The position numbers and the translations under genes were made by a program. From an uncultured Lachnospiraceae bacterium (GTDB lineage: Bacteria > Bacillota > Clostridia > Lachnospirales > Lachnospiraceae): a stretch of 64,000 nt of DNA. The notes beneath the pieces were generated by a model, which saw only the letters and a list, made by a program, of their open reading frames with translations, ran no database searches and was not told the origin of the DNA. Numbering within the stretch: the first letter of the stretch is position 1; every line of letters begins with the position of its first letter. Positions 43,925 to 53,860 of this stretch are shown one piece after another. The stretch spans positions 62,001 through 126,000 of the forward strand of contig URRW01000002.1 of NCBI GenBank assembly GCA_900550285.1, given 5' to 3'.

Positions 43925-44911
43925 ATGACACATAGGGAACGATTTATCAAAACCTTAAAATGCGAACCGATCGGCGGTCAGGTACCTACCTTTGAGCTGG
44001 TATTTTTCCTGACGATGGAAAAATTCGGCAAGGTTCATCCGTCCCACCGTTTTTATGAGCAGTGGAACCAGATGAGCTACAATGAGAAAAAGCTGCAGAT
44101 GAACGACATGGCGCAGCTTTATGTGGATACGGCGAGGGCATACGACCACAGCGCGATTTTTGTGCATCCCAATCCGGGCGGCGTGGAGAACACCCAGTGG
44201 CTTTTGGAGCTGATCCGTGAAAAGAGCGGCGACGAATACTATATTATGATGCACGGCGATCCCACATGGGCAATCCCGGACGGTGATAACATGATGGATT
44301 TTTCCGTCAAAATGTATGAGGAACCGGAAAGCCTGCATGAAGAATCCAAACGGGTTCTGGACAAGTGCTTAAAGGGTGCGGCGGCTCTGGATCAGAAAGG
44401 GCATCTGCTGGACGGCTTTACGCTGTGCTCCGATTACTGCTTTAATGTGAATCCATTTTTCAATGAAGAGCAGTTTGATGAGTTTATCGTTCCTTATCTG
44501 AAAGAGGTTATCGCAGAATACCGAAAGATGGGCTACTATTCCATCAAGCACACGGACGGCAACATTATGCCGATCGTAAAGCAGATCGCGGACTGCAAGC
44601 CGGATGCGATCCATTCCCTTGACCCGCAGGGCGGCGTATCCATCCCCGCAGTCAGAAAGATCATCGGCAGCGACATTGCGCTTGTGGGAAACGTAAACTG
44701 CGGACTTCTGCAGACCGGAACGGAGGAGGAGTGCCGCGCGGACGTGATGCGTTCCTTAAGAGAAGGTATGGAAAACGGCAGGGGCTATATTTTTGCAACG
44801 TCCAACTGCGTCTACACGGGGCTGGATTTAAACCGTTATGAGATGATGATGGATATTTGGAGAAAGTACGGCAATTACGAGGATTACGAGAAGAATTTCG
44901 GGAAAAAATAA
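43925..44911 (+). CDS. UroD-like methyltransferase, second MTI-type candidate
   Basis: 328 aa; GAGAGG before the ATG. UroD-family barrel with THRERFIKTLKCEPIGGQVP at the start. The ligand region is YSIKHTDGNIMPIVKQIAD (Asp where MtaA has Cys), like the product at 38910. GNVNCGLLQTGTEEEC and FATSNCVYTGLDLNRYE follow. Having two HxD-type and one HxC-type paralogues suggests different partners or substrates. It is the last gene of the operon. Confidence 0.75.
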   Translation: MTHRERFIKTLKCEPIGGQVPTFELVFFLTMEKFGKVHPSHRFYEQWNQMSYNEKKLQMNDMAQLYVDTARAYDHSAIFVHPNPGGVENTQWLLELIREKSGDEYYIMMHGDPTWAIPDGDNMMDFSVKMYEEPESLHEESKRVLDKCLKGAAALDQKGHLLDGFTLCSDYCFNVNPFFNEEQFDEFIVPYLKEVIAEYRKMGYYSIKHTDGNIMPIVKQIADCKPDAIHSLDPQGGVSIPAVRKIIGSDIALVGNVNCGLLQTGTEEECRADVMRSLREGMENGRGYIFATSNCVYTGLDLNRYEMMMDIWRKYGNYEDYEKNFGKK

Positions 44912-44936
44912 GCCCGCAGAAAACAAGGGAAAGCAC

Positions 44937-44965
44937 TTTGCAGAATTTGAAAAATGTAGTATACT
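44937..44965 (+). promoter_or_regulatory. Promoter of the DUF4430-ECF pair
   Basis: TTTGCA (44937-44942), 17-base spacer, TATACT (44960-44965). It lies 88 bases before the DUF4430 start. No cobalamin riboswitch can be seen in the short leader. Confidence 0.6.
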
Positions 44966-45052
44966 GGCGTTGACAAAAATTGGGCTGTCCTGTGCAGCTC
45001 AATTTCTGCCGTTATGAAAAAATGCCGTTTTACGGTGGAAGGTGAGGAGAAC

Positions 45053-45469
45053 ATGAAAAAATTTTTTGAAAACAAAAGAAACGTCGCAATCGTGATCATC
45101 ATTGCGGTGCTGGCTGTAATGGGCGTTGTTTACGCACTGTTTGCAAATAAGACAGCAGCCGGTTCCAAGAGCGTGACCGTCGCGGTGGTGGACGATCAGG
45201 GCGCAAAGACGGAATATTCCTGTAAGACGGACGCGGAATATCTGCTGGATGTGATCAAGGAGCTGGAAAAGGACGGCCTGACCGTTGGCGGCGAGGATTC
45301 CGCTTACGGGCTGATGGTCGATACGGTAAACGGTTTACGGGCAGATTATGAGGCGGACGGCGCGTACTGGTACTTTTATGTGAACGGCGAAGCCTGCATG
45401 AACGGCGTTTCCACAGAGCCAGTGCACGACGGCGACGCATTTGAGATCGTTTATACAAAAGCGGAGTAA
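45053..45469 (+). CDS. DUF4430 extracellular protein, candidate corrinoid-binding partner
   Basis: 138 aa from the ATG at 45053 after GGTGAGGAG. One N-terminal membrane helix (about 10-30) anchors a small extracellular domain with SCKTDAEYLLDVIKEL and YWYFYVNGEACMNGV, the DUF4430 pattern. This fold resembles the C-terminal domain of transcobalamin and intrinsic factor. Such proteins are often encoded next to ECF S-components. The corrinoid cluster beside it supports capture of cobalamin or a related cofactor, but this is inference. Confidence 0.75.
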   Translation: MKKFFENKRNVAIVIIIAVLAVMGVVYALFANKTAAGSKSVTVAVVDDQGAKTEYSCKTDAEYLLDVIKELEKDGLTVGGEDSAYGLMVDTVNGLRADYEADGAYWYFYVNGEACMNGVSTEPVHDGDAFEIVYTKAE

Positions 45470-45473
45470 TATC

Positions 45474-45986
45474 ATGCGCAAAGCAAAAATATCAGTTTAT
45501 GATATTGTAGTTATCGGTATGATGGTAGCGGCTTTGGAGAGCGCCAAGCTGGCGCTCTCTTTTCTGCCGAATATCGAACTGGTAACGCTTCTGATCATCC
45601 TGTTTACATTGACAGTCGGGAAAAAAATCTACTATGCGGTTTTTGCCTTCGTGGTGCTGGAGGGGCTGCTGTACGGCTTCGGCATCTGGTGGGTGATGTA
45701 TCTTTATATGTGGCCGCTTCTGGCGTGGGTCACATGGCTTCTGCGCCGCAAAAAAGACGTCTGGACGTTTGCCCTTTTATCCGGGGCGTTTGGTCTGGGC
45801 TTCGGCGCGATGTGCGCGGTCCCGTATCTGTTCGTGGGCGGGATCAACACCGCGTTTGCATGGTGGGTTTCGGGCATTCCGTTCGACATCATCCATGGGA
45901 TCAGCAATTTTGTCCTGATGCTTATTCTTTACAAGCCGCTCCGCAAGGTGCTGGAGCACGGCTGGAAAAAGAGCCGGGAAGCATAA
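45474..45986 (+). CDS. ECF transporter S-component (putative corrinoid specificity subunit)
   Basis: 170 aa, starting four bases after the DUF4430 stop. About five to six membrane helices, with a YDIVVIGMMVAALESAKLAL start (the AxxxA-type contact helix for the T-component) and a glycine-rich loop before FAWWVSGIPFDIIHGISN. S-components bind a vitamin and use a shared energising module, which is not in this window. Cobalamin is the natural guess from its two neighbours; other vitamins cannot be excluded. Confidence 0.75.
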   Translation: MRKAKISVYDIVVIGMMVAALESAKLALSFLPNIELVTLLIILFTLTVGKKIYYAVFAFVVLEGLLYGFGIWWVMYLYMWPLLAWVTWLLRRKKDVWTFALLSGAFGLGFGAMCAVPYLFVGGINTAFAWWVSGIPFDIIHGISNFVLMLILYKPLRKVLEHGWKKSREA

Positions 45987-46006
45987 GAAAAAAGATCTGA
46001 CGCAAT

Positions 46007-46056
46007 AAAAAACTCATGCCCTTTTCAATCTGAAAGAAAGGGACATGAGTTTTTTT
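46007..46056. terminator. Bidirectional terminator between ECF gene and PBP1A
   Basis: AAAAAACTCATG with CATGAGTTTTTT, extended by CCCTTT/AAAGGG. It serves both convergent genes. Confidence 0.88.
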
Positions 46057-46102
46057 GATTGATAAAATGATGCTGTTTTATTGTCAGCCGCTGGAGACGG
46101 GA

Positions 46103-49003
46103 TCAGTCGTCGTCTTCCTCGCCGCCGTTGTCGTCCATCGGGAAGCTGCTTGCCGCCGCAGGCTGATTGGGATCAGCCGCCGCGGTGTTTGCAGAGGTTT
46201 TCGCAGCATTTAACTGCGCGATCTGTGCGTTGATGGAGTCGATCCTTGCCTGCGCTGCATCGGAAGCAGACTGGGCGGCAGACCTTGCAGCTTCGTCCGA
46301 TGCGGAGGCAAGCTGTGCGTCGGCGTTTGCCTTATCCTGAACGGCAGCCTGAAGCTGCTGCTGAAGGGAGGCAAGCATCGTCTCGTACTGGGCAGCGTTG
46401 ACGCGCAGCTCCAGTTCAAGGCGCTGCTGTTCGATCACTGCCTCTGCGCCCGGCGTCGCCATAAATTCTGCGGTATGCTGGCACTGGTTTGCGCTGGTTC
46501 CGGCGGTGGGAGCCGTCTGTCCGGTCAGGATACGCTCGTTTTCAGGGAGCATTTCCAGAACGCCGTTTGTGGCAAAGGGGCAGGCGTCCGCTGCGGGAAC
46601 ATTGCTGTAAGCGCAGATATTGCCCTGATAATGGACGTCGCAGCTTTCCGTCGGTACGGTGTCCGCCGCAAAATATTCCGTTTTCAGCGTGCCCTGACAG
46701 AGCGCCGTCGGCAGCTTGCCGGATTTTGAGCAGACCGTCTGGGCGACGATGTCCGGAGGCTGGGGGAAGGATTTGTTTTCCAGTCCCTCGTGGATCTGGC
46801 TCATGACTTCTTTCCAGAGCTTTTTGGCAAGGCTGCGTTCCGCGCCCTGACGGAGCTTGGTATTGTTGTCATAGCCTGTCCATGTCGTACAGGTATAGTA
46901 GGGCGTGTAGCCCGAAAACCAGATGTCGTTGTAATCGGAAGTGGTTCCGGTCTTTCCGGCGATCGTCATGCCGCCGAAGTTGACTGCGGTTCCGGTACCG
47001 GAGGTCACGACGTCCTGCATGGCGCTCGTCAGAAGAAAAGCGGTGGAGGGCTTGATGACCTGCGTGCCTTCCGTGCCGGTGTTGTCCAAAATGACGTTGC
47101 CGTCATGATCCTTGACAACGGTATAAAGCTTGGGCTTTATATATTTGCCGCCGTTTGCGATGGTCGCATAGGAAGCGTTCAGCTCGATATTTTTGACGCC
47201 GTTTGTGATGCCGCCGAGGGCAAGGGACTGGGTCACGTCGGAATAGACCTTGCCGTTTTTCTCCAGACCGTCAACGAGCGTGGTAAAGCCGAATTTCTGC
47301 AGATATTCATAGCCCAGACGGGGCGTGATCTGCGTCAGGAACTTAACGGTAACGATGTTTAAGGAATCCCGGATACCGTCGCGCATGGAGCAGATGCCCC
47401 GGTAGCCGCTGGAATACCAGTTGGATACGGGCCTGCCGCTGTCATAGTTGAACGGGCCGTCCACCTGCACATCCGCCAGCGTCATGCCTGCGGTATCCAG
47501 AGCGGGCGCATAGGTGGAAACGATCTTAAAGGTGGAGCCGGGCTGGCGCACCGTGTCGGTCGCGCGGTTTAAGGTCAGGTTTCCTTCCTTGGTGCCGCGG
47601 CCGCCGACCATTGCGACTACATATCCCGTCGCCTGATCTTCCACCACAAGGGAAATCTGGGGCTGGGGGGTTAAGGAAACGGATTCGCCGATGACCTCCG
47701 CCCCGTCGGGAAGGGTTGCCGCCTTATAGCTTTCTATGGCGCTGTAAGCTTCTTCCTGGGAATCGTAGAGCAGGTTGAAGTTTTTGCTGCCGTTTTCCTG
47801 ATAATATTTTTTGTACATTTCGGAGCTGACATTGACGATGCCGCCTTCCTCCTCGGAATTGGGATCGCGGTAGGTCAGCTGGTAGCTTAACAACCAGCGG
47901 GTCCCTTCCGGATACAGTTCCTCATTGGAAACGACCTGATCGCAGATCGCCTGAATATCGGGATCCATGGCGGAATAAATGCTTAAGCCGCCGGAATAGA
48001 CCATGACGTATGCCTGCGTCTCCGAATAGCCGGCGGCGATCAGGTCTTCCGTAACGGCTTCTTTGACGGCGTCCGCGTAATAGGAATCCACAGAGGAATC
48101 GCCGCCCACTTCCAGATTGGCGGTCTGGATGCGGTCATAAAGATCCTCGGTGTCCGCCTGCGCTTCATCGTATTCCGCCTGCGTGATGTAACCCTGCTCC
48201 AGCATATCGTTGAGCACCTTGTCGCGGCGCTCCTGATTGAATTCGGGATGGGTCAGAGGGTTATATTTGGACGGATTCTGGGTGATCGCCGCAATCGCCG
48301 CGCACTCGGAAAGATTTAAATCCCACACGTTTTTGTTGTAATAGCGTTTGGAAGCCGCCTGAACGCCGAGGGTATTCTGCCCTAAGTTGATGGTGTTCAT
48401 GTACTGCTCAAGGATCTTGGACTTGTCCTGCGTATCCTTTTCCAGCTGGATCGCAAGATACTGTTCCTGAATCTTACGCTTGATCCGTTCGCCCAGCGTC
48501 TTTTCCTGCGTCCATGTGGTCAGCACGGTATTTTTGATGAGCTGCTGGGTGATCGTGCTGGCGCCCTCCTGCCGTTCGAAGCCGGTTTTGATCGCGGTCA
48601 CCCCGGCGCGCAGGATGCCCATGATGTCGATGCCGTTGTGCTCGTAAAAACGCGCGTCCTCGACCGCGACAAACGCATCCGCAAGATCCTGCGGGATCTG
48701 TTCCATCGTGACGGGAACGCGGTTGGAATCGGCAGCGACCAGCTTCGCGATCTGGTTGCCTTCCGCGTCATAGATAAAGGAAGAATACCGGGTGGGCGAA
48801 GCGTCCTCCAGCGTAATGGTAGGAGCCGAATCTATGATACCCTTGAAAACGCCCAGTCCGCCGCATATGCCGATAATGCCTCCGGCGAGCACAAATAAAA
48901 GCAGCACCTTCGTAAAGGTGAGCATACATTTGCGCCCCATTTTGCGGGAGGCGGACTGGAGTTTTCTTTTTTTGCGTTTCACACTTTTTTTGCCATAATT
49001 CAT
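46103..49003 (-). CDS. Penicillin-binding protein 1A (transglycosylase/transpeptidase)
   Basis: 966 aa, start fixed by AAGGAGG. A basic cytosolic tail and one membrane helix (about 28-52) precede a GT51 transglycosylase domain (VAVEDARFYEHNGIDIMG, GASTITQQLIKNTVL). The penicillin-binding domain carries RQPGSTFKIVSTYAP (SxxK) and AGKTGTTSDYNDIWF (KTGT). The C-terminal 150 residues are an unusual Gln/Ala-rich coiled coil followed by an Asp/Glu tail. The enzyme polymerises and crosslinks peptidoglycan outside the membrane. Confidence 0.94.
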   Translation of the reverse strand: MNYGKKSVKRKKRKLQSASRKMGRKCMLTFTKVLLLFVLAGGIIGICGGLGVFKGIIDSAPTITLEDASPTRYSSFIYDAEGNQIAKLVAADSNRVPVTMEQIPQDLADAFVAVEDARFYEHNGIDIMGILRAGVTAIKTGFERQEGASTITQQLIKNTVLTTWTQEKTLGERIKRKIQEQYLAIQLEKDTQDKSKILEQYMNTINLGQNTLGVQAASKRYYNKNVWDLNLSECAAIAAITQNPSKYNPLTHPEFNQERRDKVLNDMLEQGYITQAEYDEAQADTEDLYDRIQTANLEVGGDSSVDSYYADAVKEAVTEDLIAAGYSETQAYVMVYSGGLSIYSAMDPDIQAICDQVVSNEELYPEGTRWLLSYQLTYRDPNSEEEGGIVNVSSEMYKKYYQENGSKNFNLLYDSQEEAYSAIESYKAATLPDGAEVIGESVSLTPQPQISLVVEDQATGYVVAMVGGRGTKEGNLTLNRATDTVRQPGSTFKIVSTYAPALDTAGMTLADVQVDGPFNYDSGRPVSNWYSSGYRGICSMRDGIRDSLNIVTVKFLTQITPRLGYEYLQKFGFTTLVDGLEKNGKVYSDVTQSLALGGITNGVKNIELNASYATIANGGKYIKPKLYTVVKDHDGNVILDNTGTEGTQVIKPSTAFLLTSAMQDVVTSGTGTAVNFGGMTIAGKTGTTSDYNDIWFSGYTPYYTCTTWTGYDNNTKLRQGAERSLAKKLWKEVMSQIHEGLENKSFPQPPDIVAQTVCSKSGKLPTALCQGTLKTEYFAADTVPTESCDVHYQGNICAYSNVPAADACPFATNGVLEMLPENERILTGQTAPTAGTSANQCQHTAEFMATPGAEAVIEQQRLELELRVNAAQYETMLASLQQQLQAAVQDKANADAQLASASDEAARSAAQSASDAAQARIDSINAQIAQLNAAKTSANTAAADPNQPAAASSFPMDDNGGEEDDD

Positions 49004-49229
49004 GCAAAGAAACCTCCTTGATTTTGGACATTACCCTTATGATTATAGCAAACTCAGGTGGGTAAATAAAGGTTTTTCTTCCATATTAAGATATTGTTCA
49101 CAAAAAATGCCGGAAGTATTCATGTTTCGGAGCAGGGAAAAGCTTGCGGGCAGGGGCGGGAAAATGGTATGATAACTGCAAACCCTGAGAGGATGAGGGA
49201 CTGAATCGTTAGGAAAAGGGAATACTGAT

Positions 49230-49877
49230 ATGGAGAAAGAACAGATAAAGGAGCCTTACCGGGTAGTGTTTGAAGGCGGGGAGGCAGAGCTTGTGGAGAA
49301 GAAGTCGCGTTTTATCGCGACGGTGCGCCCCGTTGGGACAGAGGAAGAGGCGGTAGCTTTTATTGACGAGATGAAGAAAAAATACTGGGACGCCCGTCAC
49401 AACTGTTCCGCATTCGTGATCGGAACGCGGGCGGAGCTGACGCGGTGCAGCGACGACGGGGAACCGGCGGGAACCGCAGGACGCCCGATGCTGGAAGTCC
49501 TTTTGGGCGAAGGCATCCGGAATGCAGCGGTGGTTGTGACACGGTATTTCGGCGGCGTGCTGCTGGGGACAGGCGGGCTTGTGCGGGCATATTCCGGCGC
49601 GGTAAAGGAGGGGCTTGCGGCATCAAAGGTCGGGACGATGCGTTACGGCGCGCGTCTGAAAATCGGGACGGATTACAACGGGATCGGAAAGATCCAGTAT
49701 CTGCTGCGGCAAAAGGGGCTGGAAGCAGAGGACACGGTGTATACGGATCAGGTGGAGCTGACGGTGCTGATGCCGGCAGAGCTTTCGGGACAGGTGCAAA
49801 AAGAGATCACCGAAGCGACCGGGGGCAGGGCGGTGCTGGAAGAGCTCGAACGGCTTTATTACGGGAGCGCCGATTAA
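49230..49877 (+). CDS. YigZ/IMPACT family protein
   Basis: 215 aa. EKKSRFIATVRPVGTEEEAV, AFVIGTRAELTRCSDDGEPA and VVVTRYFGGVLLGTGGLVRAY are the YigZ/UPF0029 signatures. The C-terminal ferredoxin-like domain is also present (ELTVLMPAELSGQVQKEI). In bacteria the family is conserved and its biochemical role is not settled; the eukaryotic relative IMPACT modulates translation control. The gene diverges from PBP1A. Confidence 0.88.
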   Translation: MEKEQIKEPYRVVFEGGEAELVEKKSRFIATVRPVGTEEEAVAFIDEMKKKYWDARHNCSAFVIGTRAELTRCSDDGEPAGTAGRPMLEVLLGEGIRNAAVVVTRYFGGVLLGTGGLVRAYSGAVKEGLAASKVGTMRYGARLKIGTDYNGIGKIQYLLRQKGLEAEDTVYTDQVELTVLMPAELSGQVQKEITEATGGRAVLEELERLYYGSAD

Positions 49878-49960
49878 AACGGCAGCCAAAACGGCAATAA
49901 AACAGCAATAAAAACAGCAACGAAAACAGCAATAAAAGCGACAATAAAAACGGCAGGAAG
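49877..49960 (+). repeat. Imperfect 11-13 bp tandem repeat between yigZ and exonuclease III genes
   Basis: About seven units of AAAACRGCAATAA-like sequence with single-base changes. There is no ORF. The repeat ends at the ribosome site (AAGGAG) of the next gene, so unit number could alter the length of the leader. Confidence 0.7.
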
Positions 49961-49972
49961 GAGAACGGCAGG

Positions 49973-50728
49973 ATGAAACTGATTTCATGGAATGTAAACG
50001 GCCTGCGGGCATGTATGACCAAAGGGTTTATGGATTTTTTTAAGGAGGCGGACGCGGATATTTTCTGCCTGCAGGAAACAAAGCTGCAGGAGGGGCAGAT
50101 CGACATGGAGCTGCCGGGATATTATCAGTACTGGAATTACGCGGAGAAAAAGGGCTATTCCGGGACGGCAGTTTTTACAAAAAAGGAGCCGTTAAGCGTC
50201 GCTTACGGCATCGGCGTCGAGGAGCACGATCATGAGGGGCGCGTGATCACGCTGGAATATGAGGACTTTTTTGTGGTTACGGTATATACGCCGAACTCTC
50301 AGGACGGGCTTGCGCGTCTGGACTACAGGATGCGGTGGGAGGACGATTTTTTGGCATACTTAAAAAAGCTGGAAGGGAAAAAGCCCGTGATCTTCTGCGG
50401 GGACTTAAACGTTGCCCATAAGGAGATCGACCTGAAAAATCCCAAAACCAACCGCAAAAATGCGGGATTTACGGACGAAGAGCGGCAGAAGATGACCGTT
50501 TTGCAGGAAAATGGATTTGTGGACACGTTCCGGTATTTTTATCCGGATCAGGAGGGAATCTATTCGTGGTGGTCATACCGGTTTCAGGCGCGCAGCAAAA
50601 ACGCGGGCTGGCGGATCGACTATTTTATGGCGTCGGAGTGCTTAAAGGAGCGGCTGGCGGACGCGGTGATCGACACACAGGTGCTTGGCTCGGATCACTG
50701 CCCGGTGGAGCTGATCTTAAAGGACTGA
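49973..50728 (+). CDS. xth: Exodeoxyribonuclease III / AP endonuclease
   Basis: 251 aa. Begins [14 protein letters not shown], with the catalytic Glu in FCLQETKL, the [10 protein letters not shown] and [14 protein letters not shown] segments and the C-terminal [10 protein letters not shown] with the active-site His. The enzyme cuts at abasic sites and removes damaged 3' ends during base excision repair. Length is normal for ExoIII-type proteins. Confidence 0.95.
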   Translation: MKLISWNVNGLRACMTKGFMDFFKEADADIFCLQETKLQEGQIDMELPGYYQYWNYAEKKGYSGTAVFTKKEPLSVAYGIGVEEHDHEGRVITLEYEDFFVVTVYTPNSQDGLARLDYRMRWEDDFLAYLKKLEGKKPVIFCGDLNVAHKEIDLKNPKTNRKNAGFTDEERQKMTVLQENGFVDTFRYFYPDQEGIYSWWSYRFQARSKNAGWRIDYFMASECLKERLADAVIDTQVLGSDHCPVELILKD

Positions 50729-50752
50729 CGGGAAAAAAGGAGGAGACAGTTT

Positions 50753-51604
50753 ATGAAAAAAAGGGAAATCAGGATCTGGCTGGCGGCGGCAGCCATGGCG
50801 CTGGGAATGGGGCTTTCAGGATGCAGTGCAGGCAGCGTGGACACGGGGGCGCAAAGCGGGAAGGAAAGCGAACAGAAAGCTGAGCAGGAAGCCGAACAGA
50901 AAAGCGAACAAAAAAGCGAACAGAAAACTAAACAGAAAGCTGAGCAGGAAGTCGAACAGGAAAACGAGCAGGAGAGCGGTCAGAAAACTGAACAGGACGC
51001 GGACGACGCGGTTCTGCTGTCAGAGGGGGCGATGGAGGACGGCGTTTATGAAGGGATCGTGGTAGATGCGTCGATGAATAATTTTGCGATCCGCACTGAG
51101 GACGGCGTCACCTCCTTTATGGAGCGCCCGGAGCAGGGCGGGACGTTAAAGGACGGGCTTTTGCTGGGAATCCCGGTAAAAGTGGTGATCGAGGGTCAGG
51201 CGGTAACAGAGCTGACAGACGGAGAAAAGCAGCCGCAGTCCGGGCGGGAGGCGTTAAATTTTGCGGTCAGCGTCATGGACGTGTTCCGGTATGAGGACAT
51301 GGGAGCGCTGACGACGCTGATAAAATATCCGGCGGATGTGGTGCTGGAAGGCGATATGGTATACCGGGTCGAGGACGCGGCACAGCTGGAAGAAATCGGC
51401 GCAGAGAAGATTTTTACGGAGGAATTAAAAACCGCAGTCCGTTCCGTCAATCTGTACGAGCTTAAAGCAGACGGGGACGGAAGCTATGTGATGGGACAGG
51501 AAGAAGGCGGCTGCCGGGTGATCTTTGAGGCGGACGAAGACAACGACAGGGGATTTTCCATCCGGTCAATCGAAGGGCCGATTCAAACAAATACGGTAGG
51601 ATAA
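50753..51604 (+). CDS. Lipoprotein with EQK repeat linker
   Basis: 283 aa. The signal peptide ends in the lipobox LSGC (about residue 23), so it is attached to the outer face of the membrane. Residues 35-85 are a low-complexity EQKAEQEAEQKSEQK-type linker, encoded by a DNA repeat that may change length. The following 190 residues form a mixed domain with no motif that I recognise (for example VLEGDMVYRVEDAAQLEEIG). It starts 24 bases after the exonuclease gene but is functionally unrelated. Confidence 0.7.
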   Translation: MKKREIRIWLAAAAMALGMGLSGCSAGSVDTGAQSGKESEQKAEQEAEQKSEQKSEQKTKQKAEQEVEQENEQESGQKTEQDADDAVLLSEGAMEDGVYEGIVVDASMNNFAIRTEDGVTSFMERPEQGGTLKDGLLLGIPVKVVIEGQAVTELTDGEKQPQSGREALNFAVSVMDVFRYEDMGALTTLIKYPADVVLEGDMVYRVEDAAQLEEIGAEKIFTEELKTAVRSVNLYELKADGDGSYVMGQEEGGCRVIFEADEDNDRGFSIRSIEGPIQTNTVG

Positions 51605-51642
51605 GAACATGGGAAATTCCTGATTTTTGAAAAGAACGGATA

Positions 51643-51686
51643 AAAAATCCGCAGCTTCGGCGTGCTCTGCCGGAGCTGCGGATTTT
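51643..51686. terminator. Bidirectional terminator between the lipoprotein and typA genes
   Basis: AAAATCCGCAGCT / AGCTGCGGATTTT stem with inner CGGC/GCCG pairs, and A- or T-runs at both ends. Confidence 0.88.
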
Positions 51687-51707
51687 AATATTCTTAAGAT
51701 TGACAGA

Positions 51708-53543
51708 TTACTGCTTGTTCTGGATTGCGGCGCGCTTACGCATCGTGTGATCCAGAATTTTTTTGCGGATGCGCAGGTTTTTGGGCGTTACCTCCAAAAG
51801 CTCGTCGGTGTCGATGAAGTCCAGCGCCTGCTCCAGGCTTAAGATCCTCGGAGGGGACAGGCGGAGCGCTTCGTCGGCGCTGGAGGAACGGGTGTTGGTC
51901 AGCTTTTTGGTCTTGCAGACGTTGACCTCAATATCCTCGCTGCGCCCGGTCTGGCCGATGACCATGCCTGCGTATACTTTTTCGCCGGCCCCGATAAAGA
52001 GCGTGCCGCGCTCCTGCGCGTTGAACAGACCGTAGGTAATGGCGTCGCCCGCTTCAAATGCGATCAGCGAACCCTGCTTGCGGTACTGGATGTCGCCCTT
52101 GTAGGGAGCGTAGCAGTCAAAAATCGTGTTCATGACGCCGTTGCCCTTGGTATCTGTCATGAACTCGCCGCGATAGCCGATCAGACCGCGGGAAGGAATG
52201 GAAAATTCCAGACGGGTCGTGCCGCCGTTTCCGGGCGTCATGTTGATGAGCTCGCCCTTGCGCTGACCGAGCTTCTCGATGACATTTCCGGCAAATTCTT
52301 CGGGAACGTCGATATAAACCTGCTCCATGGGCTCGAGCTTGTGCCCTTTTTCATCGTAATGGTAAAGGACCTCAGCCTTGCTGACCGCAAATTCGTAGCC
52401 CTCGCGGCGCATATTTTCGATCAGGACGGACAGATGCAGCTCGCCGCGCCCGGACACCTTAAAGCTGTCGGTGGAGTCAGTTTCCTCCACGCGCAGGGAA
52501 ACGTCGGTGTTTAATTCCTTGAACAGCCTTTCCCGCAGATGGCGGCTGGTAATAAATTTGCCTTCCCGTCCGGCAAGGGGGGAATCATTTACCATAAAGT
52601 GCATGGCGATGGTAGGCTCGGAAATTTTCTGGAAGGGGATCGCCTCCGGGCGTTCCGGCGCGCACAGCGTATCGCCGATATGGATGTCGGCGATGCCGGA
52701 AATGGCAACGATGGAACCGATGCCCGCCTCGCGGACTTCTACTTTATTCAAGCCGTCAAATTCATAGAGCTTGCTGACTTTGACACGTTTTACGGAATCA
52801 GGATCGTGATGGTTGACGATAACGACATCCTGATTGACGCTGATTTTGCCGTTGTCCACCTTGCCGACGCCGATGCGGCCCACATATTCGTTGTAGTCGA
52901 TCGTGCTGATCAGAAGCTGCAGCCCCGCGTCGGGATCGCCCTCGGGGGCGGGGATATAGTCCAGAATGGTGTCGAACAGGGGCTTCATATCCTTATTCTT
53001 TACCGTGATGTTGGTGGTGGCGCTGCCGTTTTTGGCGGAAGCGAATACGAACGGACAGTCAAGCTGCTCGTCGGTCGCGTCCAGCTCTAAAAACAGCTCC
53101 AGAACCTCGTCCTGAACTGCCAGAGGGCGCGCCTCGGGACGGTCGCACTTGTTGACGCAGACGATAACGGGAAGCTGCAGCTCCAGCGCTTTGCCAAGGA
53201 CGAAGCGGGTCTGGGGCATGGGGCCTTCAAAGGCGTCAACGACAAGGATAACGCCGTTTACCATTTTCAGGACGCGCTCTACCTCGCCGCCGAAATCCGC
53301 ATGTCCGGGGGTGTCGATAATGTTGATCTTTGTGCCGTTGTAGGTAACGGCTGTATTTTTGGAAAGGATGGTGATGCCGCGCTCACGCTCGATGGCATTG
53401 GAGTCCATTACGCGCTCCGCCACCTCCTGATTGGTGCGGAATACGCCGCTTTGCTTTAACAGCTCGTCCACAAGCGTCGTTTTGCCGTGGTCTACATGGG
53501 CGATGATGGCGACGTTTCTCACATCTTCTCTTTTCTGATTCAT
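51708..53543 (-). CDS. typA: GTP-binding translation factor TypA/BipA
   Basis: 611 aa from the ATG at 53543 ([13 protein letters not shown]), with AGAGG upstream; a 16-residue longer reading has no site. The G domain has [10 protein letters not shown] (G1), RERGITI (G2), [10 protein letters not shown] (G3) and NKCDRP (G4). Elongation-factor-like domains and the BipA-specific C-terminus ([24 protein letters not shown]) follow. It is a ribosome-associated GTPase that helps 50S assembly and adaptation to stress or cold. Confidence 0.96.
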   Translation of the reverse strand: MNQKREDVRNVAIIAHVDHGKTTLVDELLKQSGVFRTNQEVAERVMDSNAIERERGITILSKNTAVTYNGTKINIIDTPGHADFGGEVERVLKMVNGVILVVDAFEGPMPQTRFVLGKALELQLPVIVCVNKCDRPEARPLAVQDEVLELFLELDATDEQLDCPFVFASAKNGSATTNITVKNKDMKPLFDTILDYIPAPEGDPDAGLQLLISTIDYNEYVGRIGVGKVDNGKISVNQDVVIVNHHDPDSVKRVKVSKLYEFDGLNKVEVREAGIGSIVAISGIADIHIGDTLCAPERPEAIPFQKISEPTIAMHFMVNDSPLAGREGKFITSRHLRERLFKELNTDVSLRVEETDSTDSFKVSGRGELHLSVLIENMRREGYEFAVSKAEVLYHYDEKGHKLEPMEQVYIDVPEEFAGNVIEKLGQRKGELINMTPGNGGTTRLEFSIPSRGLIGYRGEFMTDTKGNGVMNTIFDCYAPYKGDIQYRKQGSLIAFEAGDAITYGLFNAQERGTLFIGAGEKVYAGMVIGQTGRSEDIEVNVCKTKKLTNTRSSSADEALRLSPPRILSLEQALDFIDTDELLEVTPKNLRIRKKILDHTMRKRAAIQNKQ

Positions 53544-53860
53544 ATTGTCATGACCTCTTTCTGCGGCCTTCGCGCCGCATATACACTTCATTGCTGAGTT
53601 TCAAACGCTACAAGTATAGCACCCCTGTTTTGGGGATGCAACCTAAAATCCGCGAAAAATCCTGCTTTTCGACAGGAAAAAGCGGATAAATACGGCATTT
53701 GGAGGCGGAATGGGTGATTTTGTCATTTGCTGCGCTGCCGTATCGGTCTATTTTTGGAAAAAATCCATAAAATGGTATTACATGACAGGAAACCCTGTAT
53801 TCAGGGGAAACGATACTGGTCACGAAAAAATTCTTATATCAAGAAGGGAGAACTTCAAAA

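Noticed and set aside
44912..45052. Cobalamin riboswitch ahead of the DUF4430-ECF pair
   Set aside because: The leader is only about 80 nt after the promoter and lacks the B12-box pattern; there is no room for the aptamer.
47000..53000. Long antisense frames opposite the PBP1A and typA genes
   Set aside because: They mirror GC-rich codons of the real genes, lack ribosome sites and show no family features.
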